54,288 nt of DNA from JABDGC01 sp964466595 (lineage in GTDB: Bacteria > Pseudomonadota > Gammaproteobacteria > DSM-16500), in contig CAYXNR010000012.1 in NCBI GenBank assembly GCA_964466595.1, positions 1 through 54,288 on the forward strand, read 5' to 3'. The position numbers and the translations under genes were made by a program. Below are positions 34,638 through 42,904 of this stretch, one piece after another. Below the pieces are notes generated by a model that worked only from the letters and a program-made list of their open reading frames with translations, made no database searches and was not told the origin of the DNA. Position 1 is the stretch's first letter, and every line of letters starts with the position of its first letter.

Positions 34638-35600
34638 CTAGTATCGAAGCAAAGCTGAACCCCAGGTCAGACCGCCGCCAAAACTTTCTAGTAAGAGGAG
34701 TTGATCTCGCTTAACCTTCCCTTCACGAACCACCTTGTCTAAGGCTAAAGGAATAGAGGCCGCTGAGGTATTTCCTTGTTCGTCTAGGGTGAGCGCCACT
34801 CTACTCATGGGTAAAGCTAATTTTTTAGCCATGCCTTGAATAATACGAATATTGGCTTGATGCGGTATCAGCCAATCAAGATCTGCTTTATTTAAATGAT
34901 TGGCTGTTAAGGTTTCTTCAAAAAGATCGCCTAACATATTGACTGCTAGCTTAAATAAACGATTACCAGACATTTCAATGAAACAAGGCTTTCCGTCCTG
35001 TTCTCCTCGTTTTGCAAGCGGTAGAGATAAAACATCTGCGTAGGAACCATCAGCATGAATATGAGTGGATAAAATACCCGGCTGTTCACTTGCACTTAAC
35101 ACCACCGCTCCAGCGCCATCTCCAAATAAGACACAGGTACTGCGATCATTCCAATCTAAAATGGAGGACATGACCTCGCTACCGATAATCAGGGCTGTTT
35201 TAATCGTACCTTGACGAATATATTGATCAGCAATGCTGAGGCCATACATAAAACCTGAACAAGCTGCGGAGTTTAAATCAAAGGCAGGACAGCCTCCAAT
35301 GCCAAATAATTTTTGCAAATAACAGGCCGTGCTTGGAAAAACTTTAATAGGTGTCGTGGTGGCTACAATAATCATGTCGATTGCTTGCGGAGCAAGCCCT
35401 GCTGCTTCTAAGGCGCGTCGGCCTGCTGCCTCTGCCATCGTTAAAGCATTCTCGTGAGAAGAAACAATATGGCGCTGACGAATGCCTGTCCGCTCGACTA
35501 TCCAGACATCGCTGGTATCGACCATTTTTTCAAGATCACTATTTTTTAATATTTTTTCTGGCAGGTATGAGCCTGTGCCAGAAATACGTGAATATTTCAT
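34638..35600 (-). CDS. fabH: 3-oxoacyl-ACP synthase III
   Basis: A 320-residue enzyme that starts fatty-acid synthesis by condensing acetyl-CoA with malonyl-ACP. Active-site C114 lies in NSAACSGFMYGL; the histidine of IPHQANIRI and the asparagine of DEQGNTSAASIP complete the triad. The length is usual. Its start overlaps the plsX stop by 4 bp, indicating translational coupling of phospholipid and fatty-acid initiation genes. Confidence 0.97.
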   Translation of the reverse strand: MKYSRISGTGSYLPEKILKNSDLEKMVDTSDVWIVERTGIRQRHIVSSHENALTMAEAAGRRALEAAGLAPQAIDMIIVATTTPIKVFPSTACYLQKLFGIGGCPAFDLNSAACSGFMYGLSIADQYIRQGTIKTALIIGSEVMSSILDWNDRSTCVLFGDGAGAVVLSASEQPGILSTHIHADGSYADVLSLPLAKRGEQDGKPCFIEMSGNRLFKLAVNMLGDLFEETLTANHLNKADLDWLIPHQANIRIIQGMAKKLALPMSRVALTLDEQGNTSAASIPLALDKVVREGKVKRDQLLLLESFGGGLTWGSALLRY

Positions 35601-36643
35601 AAAGAGGCTGTTCCAAAGGAAGTCGATTTTAGTAGTTGCTTAATTTTATCACTTAGATGATGAAGAATATTTTTTTCAGCTTGCACGATGGCTTCTTCAA
35701 TGGCATGTGCAAACCCTTTTATGCTAGCCCGCCCATGACTTTTTACTACAATTCCTTTTAAGCCTACAAAGGTAGCGCCATTATAATGCGAGGGATCAAC
35801 TCGTCTAATAACACGCTTTAAGATTGGCAAAGCAACCCAGGCCGCCATACGCGTGAAAATCGTTCGTTGAAAGCCTTCTTTCATGAGGCGAATGAGGAAA
35901 AGTGCCGCTCCCTCACTGGTTTTTAAAGCCACATTACCAACAAAACCATCACAGACAAGTACATCTGCCTCGCCTTTAAAGAGCGCATCGCCTTCTAAAT
36001 AACCTTGGTAATTGATAGCTCGCGTTTCAGAAAGCAAGGCTGCTGTTTCTTTTACCTGCTTATTCCCTTTTATGATTTCTTCACCAATATTTAAGAGGTA
36101 AACTTTTGGACTCGGAATATCAGCCATGAGAGAGGTTAAAACTGAGCCCATAATAGCAAACTGAACCAGATTGATTGCGCTGGAATCGACATTGGCACCC
36201 AAGTCGAGCATCCGCATATCTTTACCAAGCGTAGGCAAAGAGGAGACGATGGCAGGTCGATCGATACCTTCTATGGTTTTTAAAACAAAATGAGCAATAG
36301 CCATGAGCGCTCCCGTGTTTCCCGCACTCACACAGGCCTGCGTTTTACCTTCTTTAACCAAGTTAAGCGCTATGCGCATAGAAGAATCTTTTTTGTAGCG
36401 AAGTGCCTGGGTAGGGGCTTCGTCCATTTCCACACACTGTGAAGCATGCTGAATGATTAAACGACTGACATCGTAGGGCAAATCGCTGTGTTTCCCAATT
36501 TCTTGTTGCAACGCGCTTTGATCGCCAACCAAGATTAAATGCAAATGGGGATAGCGCTGCAAAACTTGCAGCGAAGCCGGTACTGTAACAGAAGGACCAA
36601 AATCGCCCCCCATTGCGTCGATAGCAACTGTGACACTATTCAA
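35597..36643 (-). CDS. plsX: Phosphate acyltransferase
   Basis: A 348-residue enzyme making acyl-phosphate from acyl-ACP for phospholipid synthesis. The N-terminal AIDAMGGDFGPSVTVPA is the family hallmark, and VSAGNTGALMAIAHFVL and VCDGFVGNVALKTSEG follow in the expected order. It lies 5 bp after rpmF and overlaps fabH by 4 bp, as in the canonical cluster. Confidence 0.96.
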   Translation of the reverse strand: MNSVTVAIDAMGGDFGPSVTVPASLQVLQRYPHLHLILVGDQSALQQEIGKHSDLPYDVSRLIIQHASQCVEMDEAPTQALRYKKDSSMRIALNLVKEGKTQACVSAGNTGALMAIAHFVLKTIEGIDRPAIVSSLPTLGKDMRMLDLGANVDSSAINLVQFAIMGSVLTSLMADIPSPKVYLLNIGEEIIKGNKQVKETAALLSETRAINYQGYLEGDALFKGEADVLVCDGFVGNVALKTSEGAALFLIRLMKEGFQRTIFTRMAAWVALPILKRVIRRVDPSHYNGATFVGLKGIVVKSHGRASIKGFAHAIEEAIVQAEKNILHHLSDKIKQLLKSTSFGTASL

Positions 36644-36648
36644 ATGAA

Positions 36649-36852
36649 CTACCCTTCGTCACTGTCTTGTTCAACTTCCACTTTCTGCTTGATAACTTCT
36701 TTTCCCTTGTAATATCCCTTAGGAGAAACATGATGACGAAGATGGGTCTCGCCTGTTCCAACATCAACAGAAAGCGTTGGCTTGTCTAAACCATCATGTG
36801 AACGTCGCATACCACGACAAGATCGTGATTTTTTACTTTTATGTACTGCCAT
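36649..36852 (-). CDS. rpmF: 50S ribosomal protein L32
   Basis: A 67-residue basic ribosomal protein. The signature AVHKSKKSRSCRGMRRSHD is diagnostic, and LSVDVGTGETHLRHHVSPKG is the conserved middle (the zinc-type cysteines found in some lineages are absent). The C-terminus is longer and more acidic (EQDSDEG) than in E. coli L32 (57 residues). It sits 3 bp after yceD and 5 bp before plsX. Confidence 0.97.
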   Translation of the reverse strand: MAVHKSKKSRSCRGMRRSHDGLDKPTLSVDVGTGETHLRHHVSPKGYYKGKEVIKQKVEVEQDSDEG

Positions 36853-36855
36853 AAA

Positions 36856-37386
36856 TTAATCCTCTTGTTTTGTTTCTGGCTTTAATAACTTTAATACCTT
36901 AAAAGGGCTTTGCCTCTCTTCCTCTTTCATCCAGGTAGAATCAGTCACGGGTAATTTTACCTTACACTCTAGATCAGGATGCATCGGGACAATCGGCATT
37001 TTTAAAATTAATTCGTCTTCTATCATGTCTTGCACAATTAGCAAGCCGTCTTGCGCAATGACTGGTTCATAATGCTCTGCTAGGGTCTCTGCCTCTCTTT
37101 CTGATTGCACAATACCATGCAGAAAATCGCTTATTATTCCATAAACAAAAGGTTCCATACAACGCTGGCATTGAAGAACAAGCTCTGTTTTTAATTGGAC
37201 CCGACAAAAGCGGGTTCCCTCTTCATCTGCGCCAAAGCTAAGATCAACCACCACCTCGCCTTCATTGCTATAAAGACTGGGAGCCAAACGCTGCATGTTA
37301 TTGATTAATAAACAACCATGGAAACTAGCAGCCTGTTCGGACAAACGCAGCATATTAATATGTTGTGGTAGTGGCAAACTTTTCAT
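36856..37386 (-). CDS. yceD: DUF177 protein YceD
   Basis: A 176-residue protein of the YceD/DUF177 family, encoded upstream of rpmF across most bacteria. Relatives are implicated in 23S rRNA accumulation and ribosome assembly; the mechanism is not settled. The family signature LQCQRCMEPF lies near residues 70-80, and an acidic segment follows. It is the first gene of the fab cluster on this strand; its promoter should lie in the 116-bp gap shared with bamE. Confidence 0.9.
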   Translation of the reverse strand: MKSLPLPQHINMLRLSEQAASFHGCLLINNMQRLAPSLYSNEGEVVVDLSFGADEEGTRFCRVQLKTELVLQCQRCMEPFVYGIISDFLHGIVQSEREAETLAEHYEPVIAQDGLLIVQDMIEDELILKMPIVPMHPDLECKVKLPVTDSTWMKEEERQSPFKVLKLLKPETKQED

Positions 37387-37523
37387 AATGGCGTGATTTT
37401 AGGTAGAAAATACAAGCTATGTCAATTAAAAATCAAGAAATTTGAGAATAGAACCCAAGAAAGCTTGTTATAGCTCCCACCTACTATTATGATGCAGGGG
37501 TTGTGAAAAAGCGTGGAGAAAAA

Positions 37524-37835
37524 ATGCATAGACTCATTTTAGTAGGTCTTTTGGGAGCTTTTTTGGCTTCTTGCTCCTTGTTTCATGTTCATAAGGTTGA
37601 GGTTGAGCAAGGCAATATTATCACAGAGAGCAGGGCGAATCGCCTTCATCCCGGCCTTACTAAAAGCGAGGTTAAGGCTATTTTGGGTGAGCCGATCCTC
37701 ATCAATATCATGAATCCTCGCCTTGAATCCTATGTTTATACTTCACAATTAGGGTCGAACCCTCGTATTGAGAAAAAACTGAGCCTGGTCTTTAGAGAGG
37801 GTGTTTTAGTATCCATTCAAAGGGAAGGAATCTAG
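37524..37835 (+). CDS. bamE: Outer-membrane assembly lipoprotein BamE
   Basis: A lipoprotein of about 103 residues of the SmpA/OmlA (BamE) family, part of the machine that inserts beta-barrel proteins into the outer membrane. A lipobox (LASC) ends the signal sequence at about residues 14-17. The BamE core follows: LHPGLTKSEVKAILGEP, then the SYVYTSQ strand. A GTG at 37503 is an alternative upstream start, but GGAG five bases before the ATG at 37524 favours the shorter form. It is divergent from yceD. The cargo would be sorted by the LolCD proteins in this window. Confidence 0.9.
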   Translation: MHRLILVGLLGAFLASCSLFHVHKVEVEQGNIITESRANRLHPGLTKSEVKAILGEPILINIMNPRLESYVYTSQLGSNPRIEKKLSLVFREGVLVSIQREGI

Positions 37836-37873
37836 ATCTTGGCTTGCCAGGCGCGATAATGGCCTCTTGAATC

Positions 37874-38182
37874 TTACTTTTTATACCGCTTCGCTTTCTC
37901 TTTTTTGGCTTTTAATTTTCTCGCTTCTTTTGGGTCTTGGAAAAGGGAACGGTAAATCTCAATTCGATCACCTGCTTGTACTGTGGTAGTTAAGGCCTGA
38001 GGCTGACTAAAAATACCAATTGTCTGTTCCAGCAGATCTATTTCAGGAAAAAGTTCAAGGATTCCTGATTGTTTGATAGCTGCTTCTAAGGTACAGCCAG
38101 GAGCCACTTGAAGAGACAAAATAACTTGTTTTTCGGGTTTCGCATAAGCAACCTCGATTGCAAGCCACTCATTTTTCTCCAT
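37874..38182 (-). CDS. rnfH: RnfH-family ubiquitin-like protein
   Basis: A protein of about 102 residues of the RnfH (UPF0125) family, a small ubiquitin-like fold often paired with ratA; its function is not established. Visible are the N-terminal strand WLAIEVAYA, the CTLEAAIKQSGIL segment, QAGDRIEIYRSL and a basic tail (KKEKAKRYKK). An ATG at 38215 would add 11 residues, but the ATG at 38182, six bases after GGAG, matches the family start. It overlaps the ratA 3' end by 14 bp. Confidence 0.88.
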   Translation of the reverse strand: MEKNEWLAIEVAYAKPEKQVILSLQVAPGCTLEAAIKQSGILELFPEIDLLEQTIGIFSQPQALTTTVQAGDRIEIYRSLFQDPKEARKLKAKKEKAKRYKK

Positions 38183-38609
38183 AGACTTCTCCGGCACGTT
38201 TACAAAAAGCATCAACTAAAGAGTTGGCAATATAGTTAAAAATAGGTTCAAAAACACGATCGATCAGATGGCCGGCAAACTCAAATTCTAGGTTTAAGGT
38301 CACTTTACAGCCCTCATCTTCTCCTAAATTGTGAAATTGCCAAATTCCATCTAAGTGGCGTAAGGGACCCTTCACTAAGGAAATCTTAATGCATTTAAAA
38401 GGAAAGAGTTCATTATGTGTTGTAAAGCTTTTATGAATGCCTTTCCAGGCAATCTCTAAGGAAGCGATTACTTCTTTCTCGCTGCTGCTCAGTATTTCGC
38501 TGCTATGACACCAAGGCAGAAAACGAGGATAATCCTCAATATTGTTCACTAACTCAAACATTTGTTTCGCGCTATAAGCTACTAAAACGCTGCGTTTTAT
38601 TATATTCAT
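38169..38609 (-). CDS. ratA: RatA/COQ10-type START-domain protein
   Basis: A 146-residue SRPBCC-fold protein (PF03364). Visible are YSAKQMFELVNNIEDYPRFL near the N-terminus and the strand LNLEFEFAGHLIDRVFEPIF near the end. In E. coli the family member RatA was reported to affect ribosome-subunit association; relatives bind ubiquinone. The ratA-rnfH pair divergent from smpB is the E. coli order. A toxin role is not assumed here. Confidence 0.9.
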   Translation of the reverse strand: MNIIKRSVLVAYSAKQMFELVNNIEDYPRFLPWCHSSEILSSSEKEVIASLEIAWKGIHKSFTTHNELFPFKCIKISLVKGPLRHLDGIWQFHNLGEDEGCKVTLNLEFEFAGHLIDRVFEPIFNYIANSLVDAFCKRAGEVYGEK

Positions 38610-38716
38610 CGATTTTAATGACTTACTAGTTTATCCTGCGGTGTTTAGATATACTCTTTAAAAAGCTCTGAGCGAGATTATAGCATAAAGAATACAACCT
38701 TCTGATAAGAAAAATC

Positions 38717-39187
38717 ATGAGTCACAAACAAGATACAACAGCAACCATCGCTCTCAACCGCAAAGCCAAGCATGAGTATAGCATTGAAGATCGCTACGAA
38801 GCCGGTATGGTGCTGGAAGGATGGGAAGTAAAAAGCCTTCGTGCTGGGAGAATCCAGCTCGATCAAGGCTATGTCATTTTAAAAAACAATGAGGCCTGGC
38901 TGATTGGCGCGCAAATTACGCCCTTGCAAACAGCTTCTACGCATATTCAACCTGATCCGCAGCGCACCAGAAAATTGCTTTTACATTATAGTGAATTAAA
39001 TAAACTGATTGGCCTGGTGGAGCGTCGCGGGTTTACGCTTATTCCCTTAGCGATGTATTGGAAAAGAAATAAGGTTAAATTAGAAATTGGCCTGGCTAAA
39101 GGAAAAAAACAGCACGACAAACGCGCCGATCAGAAAAAGCGGGATTGGAATCGAACTAAACAGCAACTTTTAAAACAACGACGTTAA
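38717..39187 (+). CDS. smpB: tmRNA-binding protein SmpB
   Basis: A 156-residue RNA-binding protein that brings tmRNA to stalled ribosomes. Visible are NRKAKHEYSIEDRYEAGMVL, GWEVKSLRAGRIQL and the basic C-terminal tail (KRDWNRTKQQLLKQRR) that occupies the mRNA channel. The length is standard. Its partner ssrA is encoded 1.8 kb downstream with an ABC exporter gene between. It is divergent from ratA. Confidence 0.97.
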   Translation: MSHKQDTTATIALNRKAKHEYSIEDRYEAGMVLEGWEVKSLRAGRIQLDQGYVILKNNEAWLIGAQITPLQTASTHIQPDPQRTRKLLLHYSELNKLIGLVERRGFTLIPLAMYWKRNKVKLEIGLAKGKKQHDKRADQKKRDWNRTKQQLLKQRR

Positions 39188-39204
39188 ATATAAGCTGGCA
39201 TGTA

Positions 39205-40995
39205 ATGAAAGATAATTTAGGCACAAGGAATGAGTTGCCCACAAGCTTATTAGCCTTTGTTTGGCATTATTTAAAACATCAAAAATGGTGCTTAGCCGGT
39301 TTTTTATTTATATCTATTGTTTGGGCGATAAATATGTCGCTCAGCCCATATTTATTAAAAATTTTTATTGATACCGTTGTTAATTATTCTCATGATCAAG
39401 CGGAGCTATTAACCAAGATATCCCTGCCTATTTTAGGGTATATCTTACTCACGATTATTTTAAATATAAACTTTCGGCTATATGATTATATTAACTTAAA
39501 GCTTTATCCCTATCTAAAGGGATCGATTGATAGAGACCTGTTTTCTTATATCCTCAATCATTCTTATACTTTTTTTCAAAATAATTTTGCCGGAAATTTG
39601 ACTAGAAAAATTTGGGATATGGCAGAAAATATTGAACCCTTGATCAGTATTCCTAATGAATGGTTCTATCCGCGTTTTTTTGCGGCGCTTATTGCAAGCT
39701 TTACCTTAGGAGCGGTAGTCCATCCTTTATTTGGAATCATTTTATTATCCTGGACTATTATATTTGTTTACCTCTCTTTTGTCGCCGCAAAAGGTACTGA
39801 AAAATATTCAAGAGCTTTTCATGAGAATATTTCAAAACTGACAGGCACTGCATCTGATTCCATATCAAATATTATCAGTGTTAAATTATTTGATAATCAA
39901 GCCTATGAAATTTCACATCTTAACCAGGATGTAAATCGTGCAATAGCTAGCGATCGCAACCTACAATGGTACAATTTAAAAGTTAACACCTTACAAGATA
40001 TTGGTTATACAATTTTGATTGCCACCATGCTTATTGCGCTTGTCTACGGCCTTAAGCAACATTGGGTCAGTGCCGGTGATTTTGCTCTCGTGCTTTCTTT
40101 ATCCATCTCTCTTGCATGGAACATTCCCGATATCGGCAAACAAATGCAGCGTTTTTCTAAAGTAGTTGGAGCCTGCAACCAAGCTCTCAGTGTCATTCAA
40201 ATACCTCATGAAATTATTGATCTAGCCAATGCAAAAATATTGAAGGTTACACAAGGTGAAATCAAATTTGAAAAGGTAGGATTTAACTATGAAAATAATA
40301 AACCCTTATTTAACAGACTAACTGTCACTATCAAGCCCGGCGAAAAAGTTGGCCTGGTCGGATTTTCTGGAGGAGGTAAATCTTCTTTCATTAAACTGAT
40401 TCTGCGGCTTCTGGATATACAAGAAGGCGCTATTTTAATTGATGGACAAAATATTAAAGAAGTTACACTGAGCTCTTTAAGAAAACAAATTGGCACTATT
40501 CCGCAAGAGCCCGATTTATTTCATCGCAGCATTATGGAAAACATTCGTTTCGCTCAACCCGAGGCTAGCAAGGAGGCGGTAATAGAAGCCGCTAAAAAAG
40601 CACATTGTCATGACTTTATTATGGAGCTACCCGAGCAATATCAAGCTTTGGTAGGTGAACGCGGCATTAAATTGTCTGGCGGACAAAAACAACGCATAGC
40701 GATAGCAAGAGCTTTTCTTAAAAATGCCCCTATCTTACTGCTTGATGAAGCTACCTCTTCTTTAGATTCCATCACTGAACGAGATATTCATGAAGGCTTG
40801 CATGAGGTGATGGCCAATAAAACAACTATTGTGATTGCTCATCGACTCTCCACCCTAAAAGACATGAATAGAATTTTAGTTTTTGATAAAGGAAAAATAA
40901 TTGAAGATGGCTCTTTGGATTCTTTGCTACAAGATAAGAATGGTCATTTTTATAAGCTGTGGCAAATGCAGGCGGAGGGATTTATTCCCTCGTAA
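39205..40995 (+). CDS. ABC exporter, fused permease and ATPase
   Basis: A 596-residue half-transporter with six N-terminal membrane helices (about 30-320) and a C-terminal ATPase. Walker A reads GFSGGGKSS, the signature LSGGQKQRIAIARAF and Walker B ILLLDEATSSLD; the H-loop is IAHRLST. It resembles MsbA-like lipid or multidrug exporters, but the substrate cannot be read. It starts 17 bp after smpB without a strong ribosome-binding site and ends 37 bp before ssrA. Its codon use looks more A+T-rich than smpB. Confidence 0.92.
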   Translation: MKDNLGTRNELPTSLLAFVWHYLKHQKWCLAGFLFISIVWAINMSLSPYLLKIFIDTVVNYSHDQAELLTKISLPILGYILLTIILNINFRLYDYINLKLYPYLKGSIDRDLFSYILNHSYTFFQNNFAGNLTRKIWDMAENIEPLISIPNEWFYPRFFAALIASFTLGAVVHPLFGIILLSWTIIFVYLSFVAAKGTEKYSRAFHENISKLTGTASDSISNIISVKLFDNQAYEISHLNQDVNRAIASDRNLQWYNLKVNTLQDIGYTILIATMLIALVYGLKQHWVSAGDFALVLSLSISLAWNIPDIGKQMQRFSKVVGACNQALSVIQIPHEIIDLANAKILKVTQGEIKFEKVGFNYENNKPLFNRLTVTIKPGEKVGLVGFSGGGKSSFIKLILRLLDIQEGAILIDGQNIKEVTLSSLRKQIGTIPQEPDLFHRSIMENIRFAQPEASKEAVIEAAKKAHCHDFIMELPEQYQALVGERGIKLSGGQKQRIAIARAFLKNAPILLLDEATSSLDSITERDIHEGLHEVMANKTTIVIAHRLSTLKDMNRILVFDKGKIIEDGSLDSLLQDKNGHFYKLWQMQAEGFIPS

Positions 40996-41012
40996 AAGAA
41001 ATATCAATAGTA

Positions 41013-41018
41013 TATAAT
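41013..41018 (+). promoter_or_regulatory. Putative -10 element for ssrA
   Basis: TATAAT lies 15 bp before the inferred mature 5' end of tmRNA at 41033. No clear -35 is seen at normal spacing. Confidence 0.55.
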
Positions 41019-41032
41019 GGTTTTTACTCTAG

Positions 41033-41445
41033 GGGGGCGACCTGGCTTCGACGTGGGTTGCAAAGCCTGAGGGGCATGTGGAGGTGTAACGACCTCTTTA
41101 AACCCGTTACAACATTTATAGTTGCCAACAAAAATCGCAACTCTCGCATAGCTAACGACGCCCGCTTCATTGAAGGCGACGTTGCCATGGTTGCCTAAGC
41201 GGCAACAACGAGCTTCTCACCGGTTGTGCTTGTGCGACCGGGGTCCATGCAAATGGGCTATGAGGAGTCATATTACACAAGCTCGTCAGGGCGTTTGCTC
41301 AAAACATCTTGACTAAAGCTTCAGAGCTAGCTACTTAAGGGCCTTGCCTATCGGGAACTGAGTAGTGAATTTAAAAGGCTAGGCTAAACATGTAGATCCA
41401 GAGGTAGAGTGCTTACGGACGCGGGTTCAATTCCCGCCGCCTCCA
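41033..41445 (+). ncRNA. ssrA: tmRNA
   Basis: Transfer-messenger RNA of about 413 nt that releases stalled ribosomes with SmpB. The 5' GGGGGCG (41033-41039) pairs with CGCCTCC (41438-41444); the T-arm reads GCGGGTTCAATTCCCGC. Pseudoknot 1 (GAGGT...ACCTC and GTAAC...GTTAC) ends 12 nt before the resume codon GCC at 41124, in context ATAGTT|GCC, as in E. coli ATAGTC|GCA. The tag frame runs to TAA at 41196-41198. It encodes 24 residues, beginning ANKNRNSR, containing ANDARF and ending VAMVA, against 10 in E. coli. The 3' end reads A-CTA rather than CCA, so CCA must be added enzymatically. Confidence 0.95.
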
Positions 41446-41473
41446 CTAATTATCCAAGAACTTCCAAAATAGT

Positions 41474-42088
41474 CTAAAACCCCTTGTAAATAATGGGTTT
41501 TTTTGCTTTATTATAATGACAACCATCTTCAAAGTACGCCTCGCAGCCTTTTTTTGTCTTCATCTTTTCAAATACCCAATAATAGGTATGATGCTTTACC
41601 CCCTCAATAGTTTTTTCTTCACTCTCAATAAAAGTTCCAGCAATACAAACATATTTTTCAGCTTGCATTAGCTTTAAATATTGATTAAAACGCTCTTTTT
41701 GTCCTAGGACAGGCCAATTTCGTCGCATTCCATATTGATGGATAACACTGTCTTTACCAGTGGCTGTAATGGTTATTTCAGCATCTGTTTCATCATGGCT
41801 TTCTGACATATAACCAGTGTCCTCTAGTGAAATTTTCACTTGTTGCCGAGGAAAACATTGCCAATAAATGTATCCATAACCTTTTTTAGGAGAACTAATC
41901 GGCGGGTATACCCCATCCAAAACACTATTTAAATCTATTTGATTTAAAATTCCATAGTCATCCGTTAAAACAGAATGGGGGTACTTCTTCTTTAAAGCTT
42001 CACTAAGCGCATATGTCTCACAAAAAACAAAAACGGTCATTACCAAAATATAAATAATCTTTATTTTCAAGGGTTGATTACTTTTCAT
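41474..42088 (-). CDS. Unknown exported protein in the ssrA island
   Basis: I do not recognise this 204-residue protein. A hydrophobic N-terminus (about 9-28, IIYILVMTVFVFCETYALSE) looks like a signal peptide or anchor. The mature part has six or so cysteines (for example YWQCFP, KYVCIAG, KKGCEAYFEDGCHY) and could be disulfide-bonded in the periplasm. Its start overlaps the upstream HTH gene by 11 bp, so the two are coupled. The stop lies at an AAAACCC...GGGTTTT stem that can also act as the ssrA terminator. No function is assigned. Confidence 0.75.
   Translation of the reverse strand: MKSNQPLKIKIIYILVMTVFVFCETYALSEALKKKYPHSVLTDDYGILNQIDLNSVLDGVYPPISSPKKGYGYIYWQCFPRQQVKISLEDTGYMSESHDETDAEITITATGKDSVIHQYGMRRNWPVLGQKERFNQYLKLMQAEKYVCIAGTFIESEEKTIEGVKHHTYYWVFEKMKTKKGCEAYFEDGCHYNKAKKPIIYKGF
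41476..41505 (+). terminator. Intrinsic terminator downstream of ssrA
   Basis: AAAACCC (41476-41482), a 12-nt loop, GGGTTTT (41495-41501) and a run of T on the plus strand. It lies at the end of the convergent 41474-42088 gene and overlaps its last codons, so the stem serves ssrA read-through and perhaps both directions. Confidence 0.6.
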
Positions 42089-42605
42089 GTCTTAATTTTT
42101 CCTTTAAAAGTGCCGCAGCTAAATTACGTTCACGCGCCCGTCCCGTCCGAATCGCATCGATTAAAACAAGCATGTCGTAAAAGGATTGATCTGGGCTTTC
42201 ACGCAAGGCTTTAGGAATGGAAGGATAAAGAGGGGCAAGGGCAACTCCCTTTTTTTCACCATGTGCATATGGCCACACGGGTATTGGGTCGTTACCGAGG
42301 GGAATTTTATCATGAAATAATGGCGCCGCAACTGATGTTGGGACACCTTTCGTATACTCACCTAATTTGGCAGGAAAGAAAAATTTGATGCTGCTTACTA
42401 AAAATTCTTCCGCAGCGTCAATATTGGGATAAAGCCTGGCTTGTTTGTCCTTCCTCAATAACCCAGCCTCACCAAGACGGCTTATACCCGTATTAACTTC
42501 CCCAAGACTAATACAGAGCGATTTAGCTAGCTGGCGCTGAGACCACTCTACCCCCGGGTTAGCTAATAACTTAATCAGTATTACGCAATCTTGTGGTTTT
42601 AACAT
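42078..42605 (-). CDS. Winged-helix DNA-binding protein
   Basis: A 175-residue protein with an N-terminal winged helix-turn-helix (about 8-60; WSQRQLAKSLCISLGEVNTGISRL is the recognition region) and a C-terminal helix (LVLIDAIRTGRARERNLAA). I recall similar MarR-like proteins beside AbiEii-type nucleotidyltransferases in defence or toxin-antitoxin loci, but that recollection is unchecked and no such partner is present here. ATG at 42605 follows AAGGA by about ten bases. A TATAAT at 42638-42633 and a palindrome over its -35 suggest autoregulation. It overlaps the next gene by 11 bp. Confidence 0.8.
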   Translation of the reverse strand: MLKPQDCVILIKLLANPGVEWSQRQLAKSLCISLGEVNTGISRLGEAGLLRKDKQARLYPNIDAAEEFLVSSIKFFFPAKLGEYTKGVPTSVAAPLFHDKIPLGNDPIPVWPYAHGEKKGVALAPLYPSIPKALRESPDQSFYDMLVLIDAIRTGRARERNLAAALLKEKLRHEK

Positions 42606-42632
42606 GGCTGACTTTCCTTAGGCTATAAATAG

Positions 42633-42638
42633 ATTATA
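42633..42638 (-). promoter_or_regulatory. Putative -10 of the island HTH gene
   Basis: TATAAT on the minus strand; TTCACG at 42662-42657 sits 18 bp upstream as a weak -35 inside the palindrome. Confidence 0.5.
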
Positions 42639-42646
42639 GCACAAGT

Positions 42647-42670
42647 GTTCACTGTTCGTGAACAGCGAAC
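42647..42670. promoter_or_regulatory. Operator-like palindrome over the HTH promoter
   Basis: GTTCACTGTTCGTGAACAGC followed by GAAC: inner arms CTGTTC/GAACAG with a 2-bp centre and outer arms GTTC/GAAC. It covers the -35 of the HTH gene starting at 42605, the arrangement expected of an autorepressor site. Confidence 0.6.
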
Positions 42671-42784
42671 ATCAAGCAGCGTATGGCTGATATTTGACCA
42701 TTCTAAATTCGCGAATCGCGAATACCCTAAAAGCTGAATTACTAAAATATATTAAATACAATTAACTACATAGCAAATGCGGTA

Positions 42785-42802
42785 GCCGCCGCCCCACTAA
42801 TT
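42785..42802 (+). other. Partial ssrA-end remnant
   Basis: GCCGCCGCCCCACTAATT matches the ssrA 3' end and flank (CCGCCGCCTCCACTAATT) apart from one missing T. It may be an attachment-site scar inside the island. Confidence 0.45.
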
Positions 42803-42904
42803 GATTAGAAATGAAACACCATTTTAAATCGCCCGCCGCAAAACGCCAGCACTTTATCTCAGGGTAAAAATAAGGTAAATTAATCAAAGAGATTGCGGAA
42901 ATGG

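Noticed and set aside
41125..41151. Alternative tmRNA tag in the +1 frame ending ATLA
   Set aside because: The resume context and pseudoknot spacing place the first codon at 41124 in the other frame, although the ending looks tag-like.
40959..41198. A 79-codon frame crossing the end of the ABC gene into ssrA
   Set aside because: Its C-terminus is the tmRNA tag; the upstream part lies in structured tmRNA sequence, so it is not a gene.
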